64,000 bases of DNA, taken from Chryseobacterium sp. T16E-39 (lineage in GTDB: Bacteria; Bacteroidota; Bacteroidia; Flavobacteriales; Weeksellaceae). Positions 1-8,363 of the stretch are shown here, one piece after another. The DNA is taken from positions 3,720,001 to 3,784,000 of the forward strand of contig NZ_CP022282.1 of the NCBI RefSeq assembly GCF_002216065.1. The letters run 5' to 3'. The notes beneath the pieces were generated by a model, which did not search any database, was not told the DNA's origin, and worked only from the letters and a program-made list of their open reading frames with translations. Positions within the stretch are counted from its first letter, which is position 1, and each line of letters opens with the position of its first letter. Both the position numbers and the translations under genes were made by a program.

Positions 1-2098
1 TGAAGTTTTGATTGAATACATCGTATACTTCTACAAGAACTGTCCAGTCACCAATGATCTTTTTCACATTAAGGTCTAAGCTTTGTCTTGTTCCCAGTTC
101 TCCGATTTCTATTTGGCTTTTTCCTCCGTAGAAATAATTAACCCCAAGGAACCAGTCTTTTTTAGAAGAAAGGCGAATAACATTGTTGAACTGTGCGGAG
201 ATATTGAAGTTTTTTACATTGATAACATAAGGAGTAAGTACTTCTGTTTGACCTGGAACTGGTCTTGATGTCGGATCTTCAGACACCGTACCTGAATACA
301 TAGCATAGGCTAAATTGACAGAATAATTGGTTGTCCAGATATCTTTAAACCAGGATTTGTTCATCCCGACAGTCAAACCAAGTTGCTTATTATTTCCATA
401 ATTGGTTCTGATATATCTTAGGAATTTTGTAGTAACCATAACTGGATCTCCACTCGTATCAAGTATTACTTTCCCATTTTCATCTTTTTGTGGTTTTGTC
501 ACAGTTCCCTGCAATGGAACCTGATTTGAAGCATCTTCTACATAGTTAAAGCTGAGGTTCGCATAGAATGCATTTTTATACATATAGCTGATCTCCTGAT
601 TATAATATTTTGAAGCAAGAACAAACGGGTTATTTTGGGTATAATTATCAGGAGTGAAATATGTTCTCGAAGGATTCAATTCCCAGAATCTAGGTCTTCT
701 GATTCTGCTTGAAAAAGTGTAGCTAATATTATTATCTGCGTTAATAGCGTAATTGAAATTAAGATATGGAAGGAGATTATTATAATTTCTATCAAACCCT
801 GTTTTTCCTAGGATTTCACCAGTACTACGCGTCATCTCGTAACGTGTTCCTATTTTTCCTGATACTTTTTCGCTTAATTTTCTTTCATAAGTAAGATAAA
901 GTCCCAGAATGTTTTCTTTATAAATGAAATGATTGGTCTGATCGAAATCGTTTACGAAGCTGTCACTTGCTTTTGTATAGACATCCTGTCTTGTATCGTT
1001 ATCGGTTTTAGTATTATTATAACTAATTCCCATTAACCATGAATTTCCTTTTTTCGTTTTTTTGATGTAATCAATGTTAGCCGCGTAATTGTTAATGATC
1101 TGTGGAACCCATTGTTTAAATGCTCCGTATTTATTATTGTCAGCATCATAAAAAGGGAATGTTTCATTAATGCTGTATTTATCTCTGTTGAACCATAGGT
1201 AAGAAATGTTAGATGTTAATTTACTACCCAATGAGTCTGTCTTGATCTCATAATTTAAATTAAAAGAATGGTTTCTTGTTTGTGCATCCTCATCATTTAC
1301 AGTTCTGTTTTTCAAAACTCCGTTTTGAATATTGGTGATATCTAAAATTGAATTAAAGCTTTTATTATACCTCATATTGTATGTGAAACCTAAACTTTGC
1401 TTTTTATTAATTTCATAATCGATATTAACGCTGCCTCCAAAATTTTTATTAGGATCGTCATTAAATCCAAATGATTCATTTTTGAAAGTGGAATTTCCGT
1501 TAGAAAGTCTGTATTTTTCTCTGTCTGTCCAGCTTCCGGTACTGATGTTTGTATTAACAGCAAGTTTGTCTTTTCTAAAGTTCAGGGATGCACTGGCAGA
1601 AGGATTATTGTAATAAGCTTGCTCGTTTTGCATTTTTAAAGTTCCGTTATACCCATTGTTTCTGCTTTTTTTCATTACAATGTTGATCACACCATCGTTT
1701 GATTCTACCTGGAATTCACTGCCTGGAACGGTAATCACCTCAATTTTCTGGATATCCTCCGAAGGAGTATTCTTAAGCATTTCAATTAATGCCTCAGCAT
1801 CCATATTGGATTTTTTATTGTTGATATAGATGACAACTTCAGATTTTCCCATGATTTTCAATGTTTTTCCATCAATACTGGAAATCATCGGAGTCTGTTT
1901 CAATAAGTTGAAAGTATTCGTCCCTTTTGCAATAGGAGAAGAGGCAACATCATAAATAAAACGGTCGCTCTGTTTTTTGAATACCTGTTTCTTTAAAGTG
2001 ATACCTTCTATATTTTTAGTTTTTAAACTGTCTGATTTCTGTTGGGCAAAAACAAATCCAGTGAAAAATAAGGCTGCTAAGAGAGTGGGCGTTTTCAT
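1..2098 (-). CDS. TonB-dependent receptor / outer membrane beta-barrel family protein (3' end cut by window)
   Basis: About 699 residues are visible; the C-terminus lies beyond the window edge. The start at 2098 gives a clear signal peptide ending near FVFAQ. A plug-like domain follows (about residues 45-130), with IPGSEF-like and DGVINIVMKK segments typical of TonB receptor plugs, and then a long series of Tyr/Asn-rich amphipathic strands matching the outer-membrane beta-barrel family 3 type. There is no N-terminal carboxypeptidase-regulatory-like domain, which many Bacteroidota relatives carry. It should sit in the outer membrane and may take up a ligand or have lost transport; the substrate cannot be read from the sequence. 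No SusD partner is adjacent on the visible side. A good promoter and an overlapping palindrome lie upstream. The family call is firm, the transport role is inferred. Confidence 0.88.
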   Translation of the reverse strand, partial: MKTPTLLAALFFTGFVFAQQKSDSLKTKNIEGITLKKQVFKKQSDRFIYDVASSPIAKGTNTFNLLKQTPMISSIDGKTLKIMGKSEVVIYINNKKSNMDAEALIEMLKNTPSEDIQKIEVITVPGSEFQVESNDGVINIVMKKSRNNGYNGTLKMQNEQAYYNNPSASASLNFRKDKLAVNTNISTGSWTDREKYRLSNGNSTFKNESFGFNDDPNKNFGGSVNIDYEINKKQSLGFTYNMRYNKSFNSILDITNIQNGVLKNRTVNDEDAQTRNHSFNLNYEIKTDSLGSKLTSNISYLWFNRDKYSINETFPFYDADNNKYGAFKQWVPQIINNYAANIDYIKKTKKGNSWLMGISYNNTKTDNDTRQDVYTKASDSFVNDFDQTNHFIYKENILGLYLTYERKLSEKVSGKIGTRYEMTRSTGEILGKTGFDRNYNNLLPYLNFNYAINADNNISYTFSSRIRRPRFWELNPSRTYFTPDNYTQNNPFVLASKYYNQEISYMYKNAFYANLSFNYVEDASNQVPLQGTVTKPQKDENGKVILDTSGDPVMVTTKFLRYIRTNYGNNKQLGLTVGMNKSWFKDIWTTNYSVNLAYAMYSGTVSEDPTSRPVPGQTEVLTPYVINVKNFNISAQFNNVIRLSSKKDWFLGVNYFYGGKSQIEIGELGTRQSLDLNVKKIIGDWTVLVEVYDVFNQNF

Positions 2099-2149
2099 GA
2101 TTCTATTTTTTATTTGTTAATAGCTTGTATTTGTTATTATTTAACATTA

Positions 2150-2181
2150 CAAAGATATATAATAAATTTAGTATTATGCAA
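2150..2181 (-). promoter_or_regulatory. Predicted promoter of the TonB receptor gene
   Basis: Read on the minus strand there is a TTG (2181-2179), a 21-nt spacer and TATCTTTG (2157-2150), an exact match to the Bacteroidota -7 consensus TAnnTTTG. It lies 52 nt upstream of the start codon, leaving a leader of about 45 nt. Confidence 0.6.
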
Positions 2182-2193
2182 TACAAAGTACTT
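2171..2193. promoter_or_regulatory. Operator-like palindromes over the -33 region
   Basis: GTATT-N4-AATAC (2171-2184) is a perfect inverted repeat that contains the TTG -33 box of the receptor promoter. The perfect palindrome AAGTACTT (2186-2193) lies next to it. The position fits repressor binding. No regulator gene is visible nearby, so the binding protein is unknown. Confidence 0.4.
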
Positions 2194-2554
2194 ACAATGT
2201 TTTTATAATATTTTTAACTTATTGATTTTCAGTTACTAAAATTTCAGTTAAAAATTTTTATTCATTTTGATTGACTTACTTATTAGACAACTTTCGGATG
2301 AAAGTTGTTACATCGAAAATGAAAATTAACAAATAAGGATAGGTTTGAACAAGTATTTTTGGGTAAAATACTGTTGTAAATTATACCATCAGATATAAAA
2401 TTAATAAGTGCACAAGAATCTTAATAGCCTATGCTGGTTTACATATAAAGGAAAATATATGGATTGTTAGAGGGTGCAAATACTGTAATGGAACAGAATG
2501 TATGAAAAGAAATTATTAACAACGAGAGTGGATTTTATAAAAAAACCTCTTTTT

Positions 2555-2896
2555 TTATTCTCTGTCGAAACGGGCCAGCTTTTTATCCACCCAAATGGTT
2601 GCAAAAGGAAAGAATGCAGCCAATAAAGCAAAAACAAAATCCTCATCATCCCATTTAAATATTTTTCTCACCGGAATACAGAATAAAAGATAAAGCGTAA
2701 AAAATAGACCGTGGATATTTCCAATAACAATAATGAAAATAGTGGGAAGAAGACCTTCATCATCATACCTTTTCCAGATCATGGCTACTCCATAAAGCAG
2801 GAAACAGGTAATTGCCTCTGCAATACAGATTTGTTTAAACCATTTGATGATTTTTTCCTGAGAATATTTAGAGAAAAATTTTTCGATGAAGTTCAT
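2555..2896 (-). CDS. DUF3817 family membrane protein
   Basis: A 113-residue protein with three hydrophobic segments (about 24-42, 50-72 and 84-103). The GNIHGLFFTLYLLF segment is typical of DUF3817, a small integral membrane family of unknown function (the Bacillus YdzA type). The N-terminal 20 residues are basic and probably cytoplasmic. Its start is only 5 bp from the end of the next upstream minus-strand gene, so it may be cotranscribed with the secreted protein and nadD. Length is normal for the family. No function is known. Confidence 0.8.
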   Translation of the reverse strand: MNFIEKFFSKYSQEKIIKWFKQICIAEAITCFLLYGVAMIWKRYDDEGLLPTIFIIVIGNIHGLFFTLYLLFCIPVRKIFKWDDEDFVFALLAAFFPFATIWVDKKLARFDRE

Positions 2897-2901
2897 TTCA
2901 A

Positions 2902-3708
2902 TTATTTGTAATAAATTTTAAAAGATTTTTTCACACCATTACGCATGACGTTTTGCCTTGAAAGTGCAAATTTACTTGATTTAATAAAATTTCTAATTTT
3001 TTTTTCAAAATAAGGGATAAACTGTTCATTTTGTTGATTCTCGAAATGATGATTTAAACCTTCTAATTTTAAGGTATAGTTTTCTTCATCTAATTCTAAT
3101 GTAACTTCAGTAAATGATTGATTTTCTTTTGAAGAATATTGATAGCCCTTTGGATACCTGAAATTTTTAAAGAAATATTGACTTAGCAAAACATCAGCTA
3201 ATTGTGGATCTCCTTCATAGATCCAATTTAAATGTTCATTGTATTCAAAAATTACAGAGTGATTTTTATTTAGATGATTTAAAAGTGATTGTCTTACAAT
3301 GTTCTCGATAAAATCTTTACCAAACTTTTTTTCTGTAAAATAACTCATGTAATGATGGTAACACAGGTCACTAATATAATGTCCCGGTATATCACTGCCC
3401 ATCATAGTTCCTCCCCAAATAATATTGTAATTTTTTAAAGCCTCTTCAAGTTCTTTCTTTGCGGGAAAATCATCTCCGCTAGGAGCAGTAAGATATATAA
3501 AATATTTATTTTCAATTTTTGAATTGTTAACTGCTTTTATTGAATCGTTACTGCATTGTTCCTTGTAATATTTTAGTCTCTCTAGAAATATTTTTTTGTA
3601 TTCTATTTCTCTTGCACTCTTTAAAGAATCTGTTATTTTAGCAGGTATATCTTGCCCAAAGAAAAAAGCTTGAGTAAAAAAAATAAAGAAAAAAGTATAA
3701 AATTTCAT
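2902..3708 (-). CDS. Hypothetical secreted protein
   Basis: I do not recognise this 268-residue protein. The ATG at 3708 gives an N-terminus with a very Phe-rich hydrophobic stretch ending in FFFGQ, a likely signal peptide. A GTG at 3714 would add two residues and overlap the nadD stop codon by one base. The mature part is hydrophilic and mixed alpha/beta, with a Tyr/His-rich patch around residues 112-125 (YISDLCYHHYMSYF). It follows nadD directly on the same strand, so the two are probably cotranscribed. No catalytic motif stands out. Confidence 0.7.
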   Translation of the reverse strand: MKFYTFFFIFFTQAFFFGQDIPAKITDSLKSAREIEYKKIFLERLKYYKEQCSNDSIKAVNNSKIENKYFIYLTAPSGDDFPAKKELEEALKNYNIIWGGTMMGSDIPGHYISDLCYHHYMSYFTEKKFGKDFIENIVRQSLLNHLNKNHSVIFEYNEHLNWIYEGDPQLADVLLSQYFFKNFRYPKGYQYSSKENQSFTEVTLELDEENYTLKLEGLNHHFENQQNEQFIPYFEKKIRNFIKSSKFALSRQNVMRNGVKKSFKIYYK

Positions 3709-3713
3709 AAGCA

Positions 3714-4298
3714 CTATTTATAAAAACTACTACCATCCAAATATTCAAAAACTTCGGGCGGAAGCATAGGTCTTACATTTTTACCTTGCTTAATCATGTT
3801 TCGGATCTCGGTTGCTGAGATTTCTATGACAGGTGCTTTGATTAGAGAAATATTTTCATGTTGTAGATAATCAGAATCTTTTTTCTCCCCTTCAAAAACA
3901 CGTGGGTAAACAATGATATGATGGTTTTTAATCAATAGATCGGAATTTTTCCATTTATGGAGCCCATCAAGATTGTCCTCACCCATAATCAAACTGAAAG
4001 AATAATCAGGGTACTTTTCATTAAGGTAGGTAAGGGTGTCAATTGTGTAACTAGGTTGTGGAAGTGAAAATTCCACGTTTGAAGCACGCATATTAGGGTA
4101 ATTTCTTACCGCTGCCTGTACCATGTCTAAACGGTTGTGATCTTTTAATAATGATTTTTTATCCTTAAATGGATTTTGAGGACTCACAACAAACCACAAT
4201 TCATCCATATCCGAATTCTCTAAAATATAATTCGCTAAAATAAGATGTCCAATATGTATCGGATTGAATGATCCGAAAAAGAGACCGATTTTTTTCAT
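3714..4298 (-). CDS. nadD: Nicotinate-nucleotide adenylyltransferase
   Basis: NadD transfers AMP from ATP to nicotinate mononucleotide, giving deamido-NAD in cytosolic NAD biosynthesis. The 194-residue length is normal. The nucleotidyltransferase signature GSFNPIHIGH is at residues 9-18, with the catalytic (T/H)xGH-type histidines, and the ISATEIR motif near the C-terminus (about 161-167) corresponds to the second nucleotide-binding motif ISST-x-R. FFGSFNP at the N-terminus supports the start. It ends one base into, or just before, the next gene, which indicates cotranscription. Confidence 0.95.
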   Translation of the reverse strand: MKKIGLFFGSFNPIHIGHLILANYILENSDMDELWFVVSPQNPFKDKKSLLKDHNRLDMVQAAVRNYPNMRASNVEFSLPQPSYTIDTLTYLNEKYPDYSFSLIMGEDNLDGLHKWKNSDLLIKNHHIIVYPRVFEGEKKDSDYLQHENISLIKAPVIEISATEIRNMIKQGKNVRPMLPPEVFEYLDGSSFYK

Positions 4299-4308
4299 TA
4301 ATAAAGGC

Positions 4309-4336
4309 TTAGGTTTTAGGAATTAGGATTTAGGAT
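4309..4336. repeat. TTAGG-like tract at the 3' edge of the four-helix-bundle gene
   Basis: Four near-tandem copies of a TTAGG-type unit (TTAGGTT, TTAGGAA, TTAGGAT, TTAGGAT). The last codons and stop of the four-helix-bundle gene lie inside the tract. An inverted counterpart lies at 4706-4741. Confidence 0.55.
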
Positions 4337-4688
4337 TTGTTTGAATTTTTGTGATTAGACCATTAAGCATTTTAGAAATTTCCAATGATTTATCATTTAA
4401 GTATTGAAATCTTTCTAAATTTAAATATTCTAAATTTTTGGAAATAATTAATTGAGTTTCCACTTCAGCACAACTGCCTCTTGCAATTTTTAAAAATTGA
4501 ATATAATCTGCTTGAGATCTTCGTGAATGACCTTCGGCAATATTAGATGGGATTGATATTGAAGAACGACGAATTTGGCTAATGAGACCATAGGTTTCTT
4601 CTTTAGGGAAATTTTTAGTGCAGGAATATACTTCTGTAACTAAATCAATGGACTTTTGCCAAACAATTAATTCCTTATAATTTCCCAT
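4323..4688 (-). CDS. Four-helix-bundle protein (23S rRNA intervening-sequence / S23 family)
   Basis: A 121-residue protein of the four-helix-bundle family first described from open frames inside bacterial 23S rRNA intervening sequences. The hallmark pieces are visible: KELIVWQKSIDL (about 5-16), YGLISQIRRSSISIPSNIAEG (about 33-53) and a C-terminal helix with ISKMLNGLI. Its cellular role is unknown; structures of relatives are pentameric and basic, and nucleic-acid binding has been suggested. It sits away from any rRNA, between nadD and recJ, and is flanked by inverted TTAGG-like tracts, so it looks like an inserted cassette. A broken relative lies at 27465-27611. Confidence 0.9.
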   Translation of the reverse strand: MGNYKELIVWQKSIDLVTEVYSCTKNFPKEETYGLISQIRRSSISIPSNIAEGHSRRSQADYIQFLKIARGSCAEVETQLIISKNLEYLNLERFQYLNDKSLEISKMLNGLITKIQTNPKS

Positions 4689-4705
4689 AATTATTTAATT
4701 TTTAT

Positions 4706-4741
4706 TCCTACACCCTAAACCCTGATACCTATTCCCTAAAC
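4706..4741. repeat. CCTAA-like tract at the 5' side of the four-helix-bundle gene
   Basis: This is the inverted counterpart of the tract at 4309-4336, with imperfect units CCTACA, CCCTAAA, CCCTGATA, CCTATT and CCCTAAA. The last codons and TAG stop of recJ (4729-4731) fall inside it, so the boundary of the cassette touches the recJ coding end. Confidence 0.5.
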
Positions 4742-6441
4742 TTCACATCCTTTATATTCAAATAATGGGTTACATTTCCTTTCCAGTGATTTTCCTCTAA
4801 AGTGAATGCCAGGTCAAAGTATTTGTTTCTGAAATCTTCTGAGAATTGACCTAATTTAAACCCGACACACTCTATATTTCTACCGGTTGATTCCTGTTTG
4901 ATATAAAATTTAACGTGGTTATTGTCTTTTCCCATTGTCTTAATATATCCGGACAACTTTTGGTTTTTTAATGAAAGAATAGGTTTCATGTTATGAGGAC
5001 CAAAAGGAGCCAATTTTCTGTGAAAATTGATAAACTCTCTGTTGATCTCATCAATTTCGATTTCAGAATCGATGATGATCGATGCTTCTTTCTGGTGTTC
5101 CTGAATTTTTTCAGTCACGACCTTTTCGAATTTTTCCTTAAAAGCTTCAAATTTAGATTTCTCCATTGAAAGTCCTGCAGCGGCATGATGTCCTCCGAAT
5201 TTTAGAAAATATTCAGAACAGAGATCCAATGCTTCGTGAACATCGAAATCAGATACCGATCTTGCTGAAGCAACCATTTCTCCATTATTTCCATCTGTAA
5301 AAACCAGAGTGGGTTTATAATAGGTTTCAATAAGCCTGGAAGCCACAATTCCAATGACCCCTTTATTCCATTCAGGGTGGTAAACTATAGTTGTAAGTTT
5401 TGTTTCCTGTTGGGATTCTATGATTTGATTTAATGCTGAAAGAGTAGAGTTCATATCCAGCTCACGTCTTTCATCATTCAATCCCATAATGTCACTTACG
5501 ATCTGGTGTGCATGCTTCAGGTTATCCGACACCATCAGTTCTACTGCAGCCTTTCCATGGGAAATTCTGCCTGCAGCGTTAATTTTTGGTGCAATTTCAA
5601 AAACAATATTGGAAATCTCGAAGTGGGAAAGTTTATCCTCGGGAATTAAAAGTCTTAATCCCAGGTTTCTTGTTTTTCTAAGGGTTTTAAGCCCCATTTT
5701 AGCCAGAACCCTGTTTTCGCCTGTCATAGAAACGATATCTGCAGCAATTGAAATGGCCAACAGATCTGTTAATTCAAACAATTCAGAATCCGGAATTTTA
5801 TAAATTGTATTTAAACCCTGACATAATTTAAAACCAACTCCACATCCGGAAAGTTCCTTAAAAGGATATCTGCAGTCACTTCTTTTAGGGTCAAGAACAG
5901 CTACAGCATTTGGGATTTCTTCTCCAGGTAAATGGTGATCGCAAATGATAAAGTCTACGCCCAAATTCTGAGCATAGCTGATCATGTCAATAGCTTTAAT
6001 ACCGCAGTCCAAAGCAATGATTAAAGAAAAACCATTCTCTTTGGCAAAATCAATTCCTTCTGTTGAAATTCCATAACCTTCTGAATTTCTGTCCGGAATG
6101 TAATAATCAAGATATTTTTTCTGAACGATTTTGCTGAGGTACAGATACATCAATGCGACAGCAGTCGTTCCGTCTACGTCATAATCGCCATAGACCAGTA
6201 TTTTTTCTCCATTTTCAATTGCGGTTGCAATACGCTCAACTGCTTTTTGCATGTCTGCCATTAAAAAAGGATTGTGGATATCGGTAAGGTTGGGTTTAAA
6301 GAATTCTCTGGCCTTTTGATAATTGTCAATTCCTCTAAGAACGAGAAGTTTAGATTCAAAAGTTCCAAAACCAAGTGATGAACTTAATCTATCTACAATT
6401 TCCTCATCGGGTTCAGGTCTGTAAATCCATTTTTGACTCAT
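4729..6441 (-). CDS. recJ: Single-stranded-DNA-specific exonuclease RecJ
   Basis: RecJ is the 5'-3' single-strand exonuclease of recombination and mismatch or base-excision repair. The 570-residue length matches the bacterial family. The DHH phosphoesterase motifs are in order: VYGDYDVDGT (83-92; metal-binding Asp86, Asp88 and Asp90), LDCG (144-147), CDHH (167-170), and the DHHA1 motif GGHHAAAG near residue 417, followed by an OB-fold C-terminal domain. The ATG at 6441 matches the usual N-terminus. The last codons and stop lie in a CCTAA-like tract bordering the four-helix-bundle gene, so the extreme C-terminus may have been altered by that insertion. Confidence 0.96.
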   Translation of the reverse strand: MSQKWIYRPEPDEEIVDRLSSSLGFGTFESKLLVLRGIDNYQKAREFFKPNLTDIHNPFLMADMQKAVERIATAIENGEKILVYGDYDVDGTTAVALMYLYLSKIVQKKYLDYYIPDRNSEGYGISTEGIDFAKENGFSLIIALDCGIKAIDMISYAQNLGVDFIICDHHLPGEEIPNAVAVLDPKRSDCRYPFKELSGCGVGFKLCQGLNTIYKIPDSELFELTDLLAISIAADIVSMTGENRVLAKMGLKTLRKTRNLGLRLLIPEDKLSHFEISNIVFEIAPKINAAGRISHGKAAVELMVSDNLKHAHQIVSDIMGLNDERRELDMNSTLSALNQIIESQQETKLTTIVYHPEWNKGVIGIVASRLIETYYKPTLVFTDGNNGEMVASARSVSDFDVHEALDLCSEYFLKFGGHHAAAGLSMEKSKFEAFKEKFEKVVTEKIQEHQKEASIIIDSEIEIDEINREFINFHRKLAPFGPHNMKPILSLKNQKLSGYIKTMGKDNNHVKFYIKQESTGRNIECVGFKLGQFSEDFRNKYFDLAFTLEENHWKGNVTHYLNIKDVKFRE

Positions 6442-6518
6442 TTCACAAAAATAGGGAAAATATATTTTAAAAAGTAATGATAAGTTGTTAATATATCAAG
6501 ATAAAACAAAGATTATAC

Positions 6519-6536
6519 ATACCGTAAAATCGGTAT
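6519..6536. promoter_or_regulatory. Inverted repeat ATACCG-N6-CGGTAT
   Basis: A perfect 6-bp inverted repeat with a 6-bp AT spacer lies in the 261-bp gap between the divergent recJ and ferritin-like genes. It is 78 bp from the recJ start and 167 bp from the ferritin-like start. It could be an operator for either side. No T-tract follows, so it is not a terminator. Confidence 0.3.
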
Positions 6537-6702
6537 AAATTAGAATTTAATCTAAATATTTAACAGTTTTAATTTTATTTATTTACTATGAAAATTGAAA
6601 AAGCTTTAATAAGAATTAATAAAAATTTAGATTTTGTAAATCCAAGCCTAATGAATTGTCGTAAATGATATTAAATAACTAAACACTTTAAAAATTAATA
6701 TT

Positions 6703-7413
6703 ATGAAAAAGACAATTAGTGTTTCTAACCAGGGAGCTACTTTGGATACCGGTAGACGAAATTTCTTAAAACTTGGAGGTATTGGTCTAGCTATGGCAGG
6801 TCTTGCGCTAGTAGGGTGTGATGATAACGATGATTTCCAGATGGATCAAAATCAGGTATTCGATCTTGGAAAAGGAGATGTGGGGGTATTAAATTATGCT
6901 TATGCCCTTGAGCAGCTCGAAGCAGACTTTTACACAAAAGTGGTCAATAGTTTCTATACTGGAATTTCCAATGCTGAAAGAGAATTATTTACAGACCTCT
7001 ATCACCATGAAGTCATCCATCGTGATTTTTTTAAAGCCGCCATATCCGGTGTTACTTCCAATGTTTTACCAAAGCTTGAATTTCAGTATCCCAATGTAAA
7101 CTTTAGTAATAGAAGTTCAGTACTGGCCACAGCAAAAGCTTTAGAAGACACAGGAGTTGCAGCATATAATGCGGCTGGAAAGTATATTACAAATCCGGAT
7201 TATTTAGTGATTGCCGGGAAAATTGTTTCCGTGGAAGCTAGACATGCATCAGCAATAAGAAATCTTATCAACCCCGGATCTGCTGATTTTTCAGGCGATG
7301 ATGTGATAGATGCCAACGGATTAGATGTGGCAAAAGAACCAAAAGATGTCGTAATGGCTGCGGGTGGTTTTTTCAAGACGCCGTTTACATGGAAAGAAAG
7401 AGGTATAAACTAA
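6703..7413 (+). CDS. Ferritin-like domain protein with Tat-type lipoprotein signal
   Basis: A 236-residue protein. Residues 18-19 are a twin arginine (GRRNFLKLGG), followed by a hydrophobic stretch and a lipobox ending LALVGC at about residue 39, so it looks like a Tat-exported lipoprotein. The mature part is a ferritin-like helical bundle (Ferritin_2 / DUF4439 type) with carboxylate and histidine motifs in order: ALEQLEADFY, HHEVIHRDFF, ALEDTGVAAY and VEARHAS. Relatives include plant desiccation-related PCC13-62 proteins; no reaction is established. It forms an operon with the paralogue starting 27 bp downstream. Tat export would suit a protein folded around its metal before export, but that is inference. 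Confidence 0.85.
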   Translation: MKKTISVSNQGATLDTGRRNFLKLGGIGLAMAGLALVGCDDNDDFQMDQNQVFDLGKGDVGVLNYAYALEQLEADFYTKVVNSFYTGISNAERELFTDLYHHEVIHRDFFKAAISGVTSNVLPKLEFQYPNVNFSNRSSVLATAKALEDTGVAAYNAAGKYITNPDYLVIAGKIVSVEARHASAIRNLINPGSADFSGDDVIDANGLDVAKEPKDVVMAAGGFFKTPFTWKERGIN

Positions 7414-7440
7414 ATTATTCACTTTTAAAAACGTATTATT

Positions 7441-8256
7441 ATGAACATTCTTAAATTACTAGATAAATTTTCTGATGATAAATTCTTTACAACAGAAACT
7501 TCGCGATTAGAAACGATTACAAATATTTCGGCATTTGGAAAAAAAGCAGCGGTTGCAGCTGTTCCTCTCGGCTTAGGTGTCGCCATGGCAACTCCGGTAA
7601 AAGCAGAAACACACACTACTGCTGTTCCCGGAAGTTTTTTTAAAACAGCCTTAACTGAAGCATTGCAATTGGCGTTAACTTTGGAATACCTTGAAAATGA
7701 ATATTATAGCATTGGGCTTGGTACTGCAGGTTTGATTCCTAATGCAGACCGTACAGTTTTTATGCAGATCTCTAAACATGAATCTGCTCATGTGGGTTTC
7801 TTAAAAAGTACATTGACATCTTTAGGAGTTACACCAGGAGCAATGCCAAATTTCGACTTTACTGCAGGAGGTAATTTTGCTCCTTTTTCAGATTATAGTC
7901 AATTTTTGGTTCTTGCCCAGGCTTTTGAAGATACAGGCGTAAGAGCATATAAAGGACAAGCTGGAAACGTGATGTCCAATAAAGTGGTATTACAGGCAGC
8001 CTTGCAAATTCACTCCGTAGAAGCAAGACATGCTTCTCAGGTAAGGAGAATGAGAGCTAATAAAGGATGGATTGAATTAGCAAACGGAGGAAATATGCCT
8101 GCTGCCACTAATCCTGTTTATGCGGGCGAAGATGTTACCACTCAGGCTGGATATAATACCGCAACTGCATTTGGAGCAGCAGCAGGATCTGCAGCTTACG
8201 ATGAAGTTTTAAGTGGTAGTGATGCAACATCAATTGCCTCTCTTTTTATTGTCTAA
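7441..8256 (+). CDS. Ferritin-like domain protein, second paralogue
   Basis: A 271-residue relative of the preceding gene. The same four helices are visible: LTLEYLENEYY, SKHESAHVGFL, AFEDTGVRAY and VEARHASQVRR, each with the expected Glu or His. The N-terminus differs: about 30 hydrophilic residues precede FGKKAAVAAVPLGLGVAMATPVKA-type sequence that resembles a long, atypical signal peptide with an alanine cleavage motif, and there is no lipobox Cys or clean twin arginine. The C-terminal 60 residues are Ala/Gly/Thr rich. An intrinsic terminator follows 27 bp after the stop, closing a two-gene unit. The function of this family is unproven. Confidence 0.83.
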   Translation: MNILKLLDKFSDDKFFTTETSRLETITNISAFGKKAAVAAVPLGLGVAMATPVKAETHTTAVPGSFFKTALTEALQLALTLEYLENEYYSIGLGTAGLIPNADRTVFMQISKHESAHVGFLKSTLTSLGVTPGAMPNFDFTAGGNFAPFSDYSQFLVLAQAFEDTGVRAYKGQAGNVMSNKVVLQAALQIHSVEARHASQVRRMRANKGWIELANGGNMPAATNPVYAGEDVTTQAGYNTATAFGAAAGSAAYDEVLSGSDATSIASLFIV

Positions 8257-8282
8257 TGTGATTTTTTAATATTAGGTGTGAG

Positions 8283-8318
8283 TCCTTTTCCAAATTTTCT
8301 GGAAAAGGATTTTTTTTG
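8283..8318 (+). terminator. Intrinsic terminator after the ferritin-like pair
   Basis: Perfect 9-bp stem TCCTTTTCC / GGAAAAGGA (8283-8291, 8301-8309) followed by eight T residues. Confidence 0.9.
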
Positions 8319-8363
8319 TTAAAAAAATGATATATTCGCTGCCTAAACCAAAATATAATTAAT

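Larger units (their letters stand above)
2099..2554. other. 456-bp intergenic region
   Basis: Besides the promoter and palindromes it holds one perfect hairpin, ACAACTTT / AAAGTTGT (2287-2294 and 2301-2308), without a T-tract. The rest is AT-rich and I see no convincing gene or RNA in it. Confidence 0.5.
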
